64,000 nt of DNA. Source: Lineus longissimus. Its lineage: Eukaryota > Nemertea > Pilidiophora > Heteronemertea > Lineidae. Shown here piece by piece: positions 50,524 through 61,400 of this stretch. The stretch is from positions 6,629,431-6,693,430 of the forward strand of contig NC_088322.1 of NCBI RefSeq assembly GCF_910592395.1, in the 5' to 3' direction. Every line of letters starts with the position of its first letter. Positions within the stretch are counted from its first letter, which is position 1. Position numbers and translations under genes: made by a program. The notes under the pieces are model-generated. The model saw only the letters and a list, made by a program, of their open reading frames with translations. It searched no databases and had not been told where the DNA came from.

Positions 50524-52950
50524 ATGGCAGATCATGCAGAGTCCAATGGAGAAATCTTCGGCAGAAGTGATGATGAGATGGTGAACGATTTTCAGCAGAG
50601 TTTGAATGAGTCAGCGGGTGATTCAGAAGGAAGTACGTCGTTCCCCGATCAGGGTGGCAGCTTGGGTATCCAATCAGCCGACAAAGATAGCCACATAAGC
50701 GACAGCAGCTCCGATTACACCTATCCTGTGGATGGCGAACGAAATGCAGATGTAGAAGCTTTGGTTACTTACCATGAAAAGTACAAAGGCGAACTGGAGT
50801 ACGAGAAGGAGCAACACGAAAAAGCAATGGCGCTGAGGGAGAATGAATTTGCAGAAGAACGAATCGGTTGGCGGGAGACACTAGAAAAGGAACACGAGGC
50901 TACAGAAGCTCTGGCGGAGGAAAATGCAAGGAAAGATGCAGAGCTGATCGAAGTAAAGAGAGAGTTTGCGAGAGCGAATGAGGAAAACGTGGAGGCAGAG
51001 AGAGAACGATGCAACCAAAAGCTATACGAGCAGCAGGAGCAGTTTGACGAGAGACTTCGAGTAGAAATGGAGAAGAAAGACCAAACAAGGGAGCGTCTGA
51101 TTATTCAGCATGGCAACGAAGTAGATGCTGTGAGAAACCAGTCTTTGGATGAGATTAGGAGTCTGAGAGGCGAGGTCGAACAGCTAAGAAAGAAGGTCCG
51201 GGAAGCAGGCGAGAAAACCAATGTAGCAACTGAAGAGAATGTCAGTGCAGTAGCTAAGATAGGCGAGTTGTCTAATGATATGAGAAAGAAGGAAGCAGAA
51301 CTGACCAGGGTCAAAACTAAGCTGGTTGAGCAAGAGAAGGAGCACGAGGCCTTGTTGAATCAACAGAAGGCAGAGCAAAAAGAACACCGTCACATTGACC
51401 GTGAAAACTGTCGGATGAAAATAGAATTGGAGGCTTTGGAACGGAGACTTGAGGATGAAAAGAAGTCGCATACAGTCACAAGGCAAGCACTGGCAAGAAA
51501 CAGTGACATTTCATCTGATGTGTCAATGAAATGTGTGGTTGATGCACATGCACAACTGATAGAAGACGTGAAGGAAGAAATGCGTGAAAAAGAAGGAAGA
51601 TACCAACAACGTATTGAGGAGCTGCAGCTGAGCGTTGAGGAGGCAAGGAAAGGTCGCTATGAAGACCTCGAAGAGAAACACGAAATGGATTTAGAGCGCA
51701 TGGAGGCTGTCTATCGTGATAAAGTTTTGAACTTGGAGCGTCAAAAGGAGGACATGATAACTGTTCACAGGCGCGAATTGGATGCATACCAGAAGAAGCT
51801 GGTAGATGCACAAAATGAGAGTTGCAAAGACAAGGATAAGTTGGTCAGAGAGATACGGAACCTACAACAGAGGATAAAGCAGATGAAGACCGAACGCAAG
51901 GAAATGCAATGGTCTTTGGAAGCAAAGGCAGCACTGTGTGACCGACAGGAGGGTGCCACAAATGATTTGAAGAAGGAATTGGGACAGGCTAAAGAGGACA
52001 AAAAGGCATTAGAGGAAAAGAATGCCGCGGAATCGATTGCAACTGACAAACAACACGAGGAGGCACTGGCATGTAAGGTAAAGGAAATCAGCGACCTTCG
52101 GGAAAAACAGAAGCTGAAGTTGATGAATAAGGAGGTGGAATATTCTGCGAAGCAGGAGGAGGCGAAGGCCATCATGGAGAGGCAGGAGGTGACCCACAGA
52201 GCTGAAGTTGAGAAGGAGAGGCAAGCACATGCAGCATATCTTCAGGAGGTGAGACGCGATAAGGAGGAGGCTGTGGCACAGACAAAGCTTGATGCCAAGG
52301 ACAGGGAACAATTGATGATGAGTGAACACGACAAACTGATACAGTACTTGAAGGATGAGATCGCTGACCTCAAGGGGCAATTAGAGAAGGCTAGGGAGAG
52401 ACTTGACAAGGAGCAGGAGGAGAGGAGGAAGGATATGACAGATGCTAGAGACGCAGAGAGAAGGAATCGCGAAGAATTCGAGGCCAAGAACAAGAAAATT
52501 ATGGAAGATCATCAAGCTGATATGGAGGCGCAGAAGGCTGGTTACGAGAAAAAGCTAAGGGAGATGGAACTCCAGATTGGCGAGATGAACGAGAACCTGG
52601 CGGCAGAAAGGGATAGGCATGCACAGGTGTTGCAGGATGAGAGAAGAAAGGCCGAGAAGGAGAGGTGTGATGCTGTCAATATCCAGACAGAAGCACATGT
52701 AAAATCTGAGAATGCTTCCCGTGAAGAGCGTCGGCAGAAGGATGAAAAGATCGACGAACTAAAACGAGAAATATGGAGGCTGAATACCTCAATACCTCCG
52801 GAGAAGAAAAAGATGAGGCGGTTAAGTTTGTCCAGTTTGAGCAGAAAGAAACGAAAGGATAGTCATGCGTCGCTGGATGACACACGCGATGGTGCCCATG
52901 GAGAGCTCCTTCAGGAATCTTATGAGGGACCTTGTAACAATGAGGCCTAG
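50524..52950 (+). CDS. Long coiled-coil protein (808 aa), intronless coding region
   Basis: Starts MADHAESNGEIFGRSDDE. About 95 residues of acidic, Ser/Asp-rich, probably disordered sequence precede roughly 640 residues of uninterrupted coiled coil rich in E, K, R and Q (EYEKEQHEKAMALRENEFAE, RIEELQLSVEEARKGRYEDL, KEEAVAQTKLDAKDREQLM). The basic, serine-rich tail (PPEKKKMRRLSLSSLSRKKR) could be a nuclear-localisation or phosphorylation-prone segment. No motor, kinase or membrane domain is present. The shared MAD- start and the AHVKSEN...EERR block link it to the 398-residue gene at 37562, 12 kb upstream on the same strand. A myosin-rod-like or golgin-like scaffolding role is possible but cannot be shown. 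Codon use and the lack of stops show it is a real gene. Confidence 0.85.
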   Translation: MADHAESNGEIFGRSDDEMVNDFQQSLNESAGDSEGSTSFPDQGGSLGIQSADKDSHISDSSSDYTYPVDGERNADVEALVTYHEKYKGELEYEKEQHEKAMALRENEFAEERIGWRETLEKEHEATEALAEENARKDAELIEVKREFARANEENVEAERERCNQKLYEQQEQFDERLRVEMEKKDQTRERLIIQHGNEVDAVRNQSLDEIRSLRGEVEQLRKKVREAGEKTNVATEENVSAVAKIGELSNDMRKKEAELTRVKTKLVEQEKEHEALLNQQKAEQKEHRHIDRENCRMKIELEALERRLEDEKKSHTVTRQALARNSDISSDVSMKCVVDAHAQLIEDVKEEMREKEGRYQQRIEELQLSVEEARKGRYEDLEEKHEMDLERMEAVYRDKVLNLERQKEDMITVHRRELDAYQKKLVDAQNESCKDKDKLVREIRNLQQRIKQMKTERKEMQWSLEAKAALCDRQEGATNDLKKELGQAKEDKKALEEKNAAESIATDKQHEEALACKVKEISDLREKQKLKLMNKEVEYSAKQEEAKAIMERQEVTHRAEVEKERQAHAAYLQEVRRDKEEAVAQTKLDAKDREQLMMSEHDKLIQYLKDEIADLKGQLEKARERLDKEQEERRKDMTDARDAERRNREEFEAKNKKIMEDHQADMEAQKAGYEKKLREMELQIGEMNENLAAERDRHAQVLQDERRKAEKERCDAVNIQTEAHVKSENASREERRQKDEKIDELKREIWRLNTSIPPEKKKMRRLSLSSLSRKKRKDSHASLDDTRDGAHGELLQESYEGPCNNEA

Positions 52951-54599
52951 CACAAAGGTACGATGAAGATTGTGTCAGAATGTCTCATTTTACACGACAG
53001 CACTTTTCTAACAATAACACATTCCTTAACAAACCATGGTTGTGTGATTAATTTTCCAACTGCGGAAACAGAAACCAGAAAATGCAATTTGCTTCTGCTT
53101 TGACAATTTAGCTCCGATTCAACTTCTAAATGTGTTCTGCTGCAGCGGGAAAATCACACTCATGTGGCTATTATGTGGTATTTCAAATCACTAAATAGGG
53201 TGATTGATGGTATGTAGATGCATCATTAAGACACAAACTACACCGCAAGCAGGTAATATTTCATAACCAAGAAATTGCTTGTGCTGAGTATAATTCCTGT
53301 GCCTGTGTTAGGTTTTACCAATACCTTGGACCAAATACCGGTACTTAAATTTACAGTTATACTTCCCGCCAAAGAGATATGTATCGTTGTGATAATGACA
53401 TTTGATTGTACATGTATATGGCTGTGATTTTGTTTCTATGTTTATGGCCCTTGGGTCACCTTTCATGAATTTTATCAAACAAATGTACTTAACACATTGG
53501 GCGTTATCCTTTGAGGTGTGCGAATTTCACCACTTACAATGTACTTTAGAGAGAATTTGCTGGTCTCTTGCGTTCGATTTTTTTCATGCACGTAGCTTTC
53601 AATTGGAACGAAAATTGTGTCCTCATAATATAATCATTTTTGAGGTTTCTTCAGAAAGGGTGAACTTTCATCAAAAATCCCCGTTTTTCTCACCACCATT
53701 GGCCGCCCAGAGCACCCTCCCTCTCTGATCTCAAGCGTATAAAGAAAAATTCCTTTGGTTTCGGACTGGCCCATGCCATCAGATGAAGCTCGTGTATTTA
53801 ACATTGTTTTAAAGAGATAATGGCGAGTCGATGATACCCCGTTTTGGACATCGTTGGGCAACCACGGTTCTTTTACAATAAAAAGGTACACAGTAATTTT
53901 AGCCATGCTCATTTTTGTGAATTAAGTCAAATAAATAAGAAGCTTCTCTTGGAACAAATTTAAAGACTTCATGTCCTTGTTATAATTATTTTTGAGGTTT
54001 TCTTCAAAAAGGGTGAACCTGGTCTCACCAACAGGGTGTTATCCAACTACAGCCACCGTTGTTATTCAACTATGCTCGGGTAATTGTCTTTGAAGTATGT
54101 TGTTCTTCCTCTGGTTCATCAGTAAACTATTTTTCTGAACGTGTTCGATGCTTTTCCAATTTTGTTTCGGTTCTTATATGCAGATAGTAGAAAAACGCAT
54201 TATTCATCATTTTCAATATGCGCAAGTCCTGGCACTAAAGACTTTTCCCGCCACTTGAGTGCATGCCGAGATCCGAGTTCACGTCACCCGGCTATCAAGA
54301 CGAAACGTTATTTCCATTTATCGTCGCAGTTGCGGGTAATTAAGTTGACTTATGACGTAAAACCATTTTTACACCGAGGGGTTTTCCAGTTTTTCGTCAT
54401 GGCGGCAACCTCGTTTACCCAGGGGTCATTGCACTGACCCTGGTATCATGCTGAGCTAAAAGATATTTGATTGGTCATCGAATAACGTTTGACATGCAAA
54501 TAAGATGTAAATGATGTTTTGAAACTTAGCATATTCATGGCATATTGAATCGGCGAAAAGAGCGACTTATCAGTCTACATAACCATTATCAAATATGAC
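52951..54599. other. Spacer with one diverged duplicated segment
   Basis: TTTTTGAGGTTTCTTC and AAAGGGTGAAC occur at about 53630-53665 and again at 53980-54018, suggesting a diverged tandem duplication of about 350 bases. AATAAA near 53876 could serve the upstream gene. No further gene. Confidence 0.4.
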
Positions 54600-57500
54600 A
54601 TTTCTAAAGCGCCCAAATTTGGTGAAAAATTTCACCAACTCTCAGGCGCCTTTGAAATACACTCGAAAAAGGTGTGCCTTTAGCATTGTTCTAAAAGCTG
54701 CCTTTGACTCCGCAAGTCTAATGTGTGTAGCCAGCCCATTCCATAGGAGTGGCGCCGCCTTGTAGAAGGATCTGTCACCAAAACGCATGCACTTGGTGCG
54801 TGGCTCCTGTAGAAGGAAAGCGGCATCAGCCCTGAGGGAATAGGCTGACCCACGTCGGCGTTGTACCATATCAGTCAGGTAAGCCAGGCCGCTCCATGGA
54901 CTGCCTTGTAGGTGAGCAAGAGTATCTTAAACTCAACCCTTGCCTTGACAGGCAGCCAATGGAGCCGCATTAGAACCGGACTGATACGTTCAAACTTGGG
55001 AATCAAGCATGTAACCCTGGCTGCAGCATTTAAAACATGCTGCAACCTGCCATACTGCTGTTCCGTGATGCCGTAGAGGAGAGCATTGCAGTAGTCCAGG
55101 TGAGATGTAACAAACGCATGCACCAGGGCTTTGGTGGTGCCGACAGTCAGAAACCCGCGAATCTGACGAATCTTGTAGAGGCCAAAGAAAGCTCTAGAGC
55201 AGACTTTACTGACATGAATTTCCATCGACATGTGTTCGTCAAAAAAGACACCCAGATTTCTGACTGACGTACTGGTGCTGACTGTCGAGTTCCCCACCCT
55301 GACTCCGTCAATGCTCACCTTCCCAAGCTGCTGCCTGGAGCCAATCAACATGCATTCTGTCTTAGTGTCATTTATGCAGAGATGATTGTCAATAAACCAT
55401 GTGCGCGCATCGCGTATGCACCGAACCACTGTCTCCACAGCCCCCTGCACATTTCGACTGTGACTGGTCTGAATGACATGTACAGCTGGTTATCGTCAGA
55501 GTAACCATGAAATCCAGGGGTATGTAGAGCCAACAGATGGTACAGACGGGACAGGTAAAACAGAAAAAGGACTGGGCCCAGACAGCTTCCCTGTGGGACA
55601 CCACAGTTCAGATTGAAGCGCTTTGAATGGCAGTCGCCCAGGACAATTTGTTGGATTCTTCCTACAAGGTAGGACTCCAACCACTTTAGAACTGTTCCAG
55701 AGATACCGAAATCCTCTTTCATTATGCTTAGAAGATTTGTCACATTGACAGTGTCAAATGCCGCACTTAAGTCTAGTAGGACTAACAGGCACACTTTTTG
55801 TTTGTCCATTTTCATTAAGATATCACTCTGGACCTTTACCAATGCAGTCTCTGTAGAGAAGTTCTGACGGCAAGCTGATTGAAACTTGGGGAGCGGGGCA
55901 AAGGAGTCACTGTGCCCCAGAAGCTGCTTCACGACTACTCTCTCAACTACTTTTGAAATGAAAGGCAAATTGCTAACAGGTCTAAAATTAGCAAAGGTGA
56001 GGTCAAGCCCAGCCTTTTTCAGCAATGGTTTGACGGTAGCACATTTCCAACTATCTGGAACATGTCCTGTCTGAAGAGACTGATTGACAATTTCAACGAT
56101 GGTAGGAAGTAGTGAGTCAAGACACTGCTTCAGAAGGGACGTAGGTATTGGATCGAGTTCACATGATGCACTAGAGGCCTTTAGGATGATGTCGCTGACC
56201 TCTACTTCAGACACTGGGTCGAAGCAAGAGAAAGTTTTCCCTGGTGCCGGGCTTGTGACAGAAGGACAGTTGACCTCGACTGCTGCGATCTTTTCCTGAA
56301 TCAATTTCACCTTCCTCACGAAGAACTCTCCAAAGTTGTTGGCGAGCACAGTCTTGTCGTCATGTGGGGGAAGTGTGTCAACCTGCTTCTCTTGACAGAG
56401 CGTGTGTACTAAACGAAATAACTTCCTTGAGTCGCCCTCACATCCCTGAACTCGCTTGGTGTAATAGTCTCGGCGCGCCTTATTGAGGTTTACAGAATAT
56501 AAGTTGCGGGCCCTCCGGTAGGCTCTCCCACAGGCTGGTGAAAGGTGTCGCTTCCTCTCCGCCCTTCGCCTGGCTTGTTTCAGCTGACGCAGCTCCCCGA
56601 TGTACCATGGCGTGGATGGACGAACAGGAATCTCCCTGGTTATCAAAGGGGCATGCTTGTCCAGGATGCCGACTAAGGTTTTGTCGAAAACCCGCACTTG
56701 ATTATCAAGGTCAGCTTTCGATGGGCCACAGGTGTCTGATGATCTGATATCCGCCTTGAAATCCTCAACATCAATTTGGGTAATCTTGCGGAAAGACACC
56801 GTTTGCTTTGGTGACCTGGGTTTCGGTGTATTCAACTTACAGTCAATGAAAGAGTGGTCTGACAGCAAGAGGCTGGCCCTGAATGTGCCACTGACTAGAC
56901 TTTCACATCTTCTAGACAGAATGAGGTCCAGGGTGTTTCCCGAGATGTGAGTCGGTCCTAAGACATGTTGGTCGAGACCAAAAGTGTCTAACAGCTCCAG
57001 GAAACGCTTTTCATTAGTGTCAGAATCATCATTCACGTGAAAGTTAAAGTCTCCACACACCACCAACTGTTCAGGGGTGGTAACTACTCCCTCCAGGTAT
57101 TCTCCAAATTCATCGAGAAAGACACTAACGGGCACCGGAGACGGTTCAGGGTGGTAGATGATCACTACCAGAATTTGTTGTGTCGATGATGGTAATTCGA
57201 TAGTACATTCTGAGAATTCGAAAGAGTCCTTCAAAGAGTTTTCTTTGAGAACAGCTTTGATGGATGTTCGGTACATGAGGCCGGTTCCTCCTCCTTGCCT
57301 ATCTCCCGGTCAGGGCACGTTCCTGAACTTGCATCCATCAGGTGACAAAGCTCGCATGCTCACTGAGTCCCTGTCCTTAAGCCATGTTTCAGTAATACAG
57401 CAAAGGTCAGCACGCTTGTCAATAATGTGGTCAACAATGTCAGCAGTTTTTTTCCTTACTGACCGAGCGTTTACCACACACAGATTTAGACTATGTCTTT

Positions 57501-57663
57501 TTCGTCCTGCTCGTTTGCCCCTTGGCCTTTGCTTTGTACACAAATTTGGGAAAATGATCCTCCTGATTTTCCCAGAAACAGCCTGAGCACACGTCAGATT
57601 TCGACCAGAGTCATGCATGGCTAAGGACTTCAACTGCTCCTTACTGTATGTGAAAGCCTGCAT
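54600..57663 (-). pseudogene. L2/CR1-like LINE: endonuclease and reverse transcriptase with frameshifts
   Basis: The main frame (57276-55372) has apurinic-type endonuclease motifs VVCGDFNFHVND, GNTLDLILSR and LLSDHSFIDC, then RT motifs NFRPVSNLPFISKVVE, LLDLSAAFDTVN, GVPQGSCLGPVLF and YSDDNQLYMSF (usually YADD). The N-terminal piece at 57663-57310 supplies LNLCVVNARSV and LCCITETWL. The C-terminal pieces at 55450-54875 (VRNLGVFFDEHMSM, HLDYCNALLYG, WLPVKARVEFKILLLTYKA) and 54869-54642 (FGDRSFYKAAPLLWN) complete the usual L2-like order. Frame breaks fall near 57290, 55430 and 54872. The 3' end reads GGGCGCTTTAGAAATG on the minus strand, like L2-type tails. A nearly full-length but dead copy. 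Confidence 0.88.
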
Positions 57664-58454
57664 GGTTGAGTGTTCAGACGGCTTCTACAAGAAAACTGCG
57701 TCATTTAGTCGGCCCATGCGGTCGGCACCCGGAGCAAAATAGAACTGAAGAAGCACGACGTGTTACAAATGCCAATCGCGCGAGCAATGTGAAAATATTA
57801 CATGTATTTCAAAATCCCTTTTGATAATTCATTGATGCCTTTCTCTGATGATTTTCGCCAGTGTTGGAAGTCAGTATTGGGTATGGGCTATCTGCTTCAG
57901 GTATTTTGGCAGCCCCTCAAACACTGTTATCTTAGCCTGAGGCCAAGTTTGTTCCGTTGGGCTTCGCTACCGCTATGCCATTGCTAAGACAGCGGAACCG
58001 CAAGGGCTCCCCGTGGGGTTTCGCCAAAGGGCTTCTGCTAAAGCTAAGTTCATGCACACTGAACTAACTCTGGCTTTGAATAACTGTGCCAAGGCGGTCA
58101 AGTTGTGTGCCTCTGCTTTTTTCCGTATCCCAAGGTATGCTACCAGAGAGCTACAATGCTCTAATGGACGCAATATATAAAAGAGATATCACAGGATGAA
58201 AAGACTGCTTTTATTTACATTTGAGTACATAAACTGGGAAGACCGCCAAACATGTATGCATAAAATATCACAGGAATGTACATCACAAACTTGAAGTCAG
58301 TTTTGAACGGAAAAAGTGCATTTTTCGACATATTTTCTATTAAGAATTGGATTGAGAACTTGATGAAAAAGTATTTATGTTTTTCTTCTGACAGCAAAAC
58401 ACAAGGAAAATTCATTATCAGTTCACACAATTCACTCCAGACACTGTCTCATAT
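57664..58454. other. Spacer between LINE and membrane-protein gene (3' UTR)
   Basis: The right part is the 3' UTR of the minus-strand gene. The segment 57940-58140 contains GC-rich sequence unlike its surroundings and may be part of another repeat, but no partner is in the window. Confidence 0.4.
58210..58215 (-). promoter_or_regulatory. Polyadenylation signal of the membrane-protein gene
   Basis: AATAAA on the minus strand, about 240 bases after the stop codon at 58455-58457. Confidence 0.5.
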
Positions 58455-61400
58455 TTAAAAGTCGCCAAAAGATCCCGGCACAGAGTCTGTCCTTTTTGTC
58501 GATGTGCGGCCAGAACTCTTGCTCGTCGTTGCTTTTTCCGTCGTTGGCCCAGCATTCCCCTTCTTCAGTCTCGGGATGGAGATGCTCTGGATGCGGGTTG
58601 TCCTCTTTGGTTGGCCTTGAGCCTGGGGGGTCGGGGTCGACCAGTCGGCGTCACGACCTGTCTGCATCTCCTGAAGGACAAGAGGACAGAGGATAAGCGG
58701 TGAAAACCACCGAGTTACATCAATCCTTACCACATCTTATCCCACGGTGGAATTTTGCCGGAGATTTGCCAGTGCACTACAGATCACACTTTTACCCCCA
58801 GTCTCGGATCTTCTGCCAGCTCGGGCTGAGACACCCAGTTTCACTTTGTCCATACGTTGTGTTTTATGGCTCCAGTAGTTCAGCAAACCATACATGCACA
58901 AAATGTAAGTTTTTTAAAGGAAAGCAATGGCAATTAAAATCTGCCGTGAATATTTTTCAGGTTACAATAGTTTACGAGTAAGTTATTTGCCTTAGATGAG
59001 AGTAATTTCAATAGTCAGAGATACTTTACCTTCCAGATATTTGAGAGTTTCTTGCCCTGCGCCTTGTCCCTGTTCTTTGCAGCCACTGTCTTCCTCTTGA
59101 AGTAGACAGGAGTTGGGGCCTCTTCTGCAAAACAACAACATGGAATTATATAATTCAATAATATCCCCTAGGTGGCACTGTGAGCATTTAAAACCAACAA
59201 GCTAAGTGCTTAGCCTAAGAATAAGAACATGTATGTATACCGAATGTACACGGTTTAACCGTGTACTGAGCCCCGACAGACCGGACAGGTTTCTCACAGA
59301 CTCGTTGATGACATTTTTCATTTTTCAGAATCCACCTACATTTTCTGTGTCTTCTCAATACAAAGCGCCCTGCCAACAGATGTGTTAAAGGGGGACTATA
59401 GGAAGGAGGTAGAGGGACAAATAGAAAGTCTTTAGTCAACTAGTGTGTGAAGTTAGTGGCATGGTTGTGTTTGATTCCGTGATGGTTATATTCCTCATAC
59501 AAGTGTGAATAATTTCAAATTCGAAGTTTTGTGAGATAGAAGAGACCCCTATCGGCAACTTTGGACTTGTGCCTATAGTCTCCCTTCAGTAATAAGAATC
59601 GTTTCCCACCTGTTTCAATCTCGTCTGTATCAATCTCTGTCGTCCTGACTCGGCTGGCCGGTGGAGGTTCAGGGGTCTTGACGTCAAAGTCCACACTCTC
59701 GGGACGGCGTATACCTTCAGCGGTGCTCGGAGGGGAGGCGTCGTCCGTGGCTTTCTCTGCCTTGGACTCCTTGGTTGTCCAGACAGGATCCTGGAGTAAA
59801 GGGAGCATTTCGATAAAAGGACCAACCGAGTAATTAAGGGTATCATAACAAAGTTGTTGGCTGCCCAGACACCTTCGACGCTACAGTCGTTGTTTTCATC
59901 ACCAAAGTCTACACCGGGCACACTATCAAGGACGGCACTCCGATCCATGGCCGACGGGAAGAAACCCCGTACCATACGTCAGCAGAAAAAAAAAGAAACA
60001 GTTTGGTCTAACCTTGGGAACATTTACAGACCAGGCTGCCAACCAGGAGAGTGGAAACTGACGATTGGAGCCCTTTCTGCCTCCAAGGCACGAAGACGAC
60101 TGTCCAAGTGAGTAAACTTTAAAAGCATCAGACCTTGACATAAGTGTGCATGACAGAAGGGTTTTTCTTTAACGAACAGCCTAATATGAAATTCTCCGGC
60201 AAGTGTGACATGACATTGTTTAACATTCTGCGCATGATTAATGCTTTTGTTTGAGACTACAATGTTTGTTGTCATTGACACAGTACAACGCCACCCAAAG
60301 ATTTCTCTTTTGTGAGAAATGTTATAAAAAAACTCGCTAGCAAATCATGGTTAGTGAGCTTTATCCGTTGTTTTTTTATCGTGTTGGGCTTTTTGACACA
60401 CGGTGTCAAGAAATCGACATGTCATAGATTGGGTTCAGCAAAAACTGAGAGAAAGGGTATTCGGCTGAATCTATGCGTGGTGAGATCTATACATGCTTCC
60501 CGAAATTGGTGGCTTTCATTGGAACTAACTTTTTCCCCTTGTCCGTCATTAAAGGCATTCAAGTGTGTTGGTCAACCATGACTAGGGAGGTTAAGATCGG
60601 CCCCTACTCCGAGAACGAGAACGAGGTGATTCCCTTTTTGTCCCTCCACCATAAGGCCTAGTTTCCCCTTATGACATCACTATTTCGGACACTCAGTGCC
60701 CCATTTCTGGAAAGGTGTATAGTCAAACTTGTTACCGAGTCGAATCCTTGTCCCTTCTTGGCCATCACACCACTCCTCTTCTGTCTGGTGTTGATGTTGT
60801 AGTAGGCCTTGTTGGGGTTCCCGATTGGCATCAGGTCACCGAGAACACCACTGGAATACAATAATAAAACAGAACATGGTTATTTTCAAGGAGAAAGCAA
60901 ACAATGGCATTAATAAATCATAGCCTACTCGAGTTTACAACTGAAGGGCAGACAAATTTCTGTTTTCTTCTTTTTAGCTAATTGAGGAGAAAGACAATCT
61001 TGAAATATATTAAATTCAGGACCTGAACGTTATCTTTTCAAATTTAATTTCTAACAACTAGCGTAGACGTTTAGCTGTAGACTACAAACAGAACCGACTG
61101 ACAATCATCTTGCTACAGAAGGGAGTTTGGCCTCTAACTGAGGCATCGTACAGAGGGTATGAAGTATTGAAAAATTGGATAATTGCACGTACGTACCAAA
61201 TGAACCAACAAACCAACTCACCCAAGCTTGCTTCTCTTGTGCCACACAATAAAAGCTATCAAGGTGGCGACCAAGACAAACGCGATGGCGATTATCCCAA
61301 CAGTCATTGGCGTCAATCCTGTATCGCAAATCAACCAATCAGTCGGACAGCCGCATTCATAACCATTGAATTTGTCGAAGCATGCGTAGGGGTAGATGCA

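Noticed and set aside
50769-52885. Series of long antisense ORFs inside the 808-residue gene
   Set aside because: They are composition shadows of the Glu/Lys-rich coiled-coil frame.
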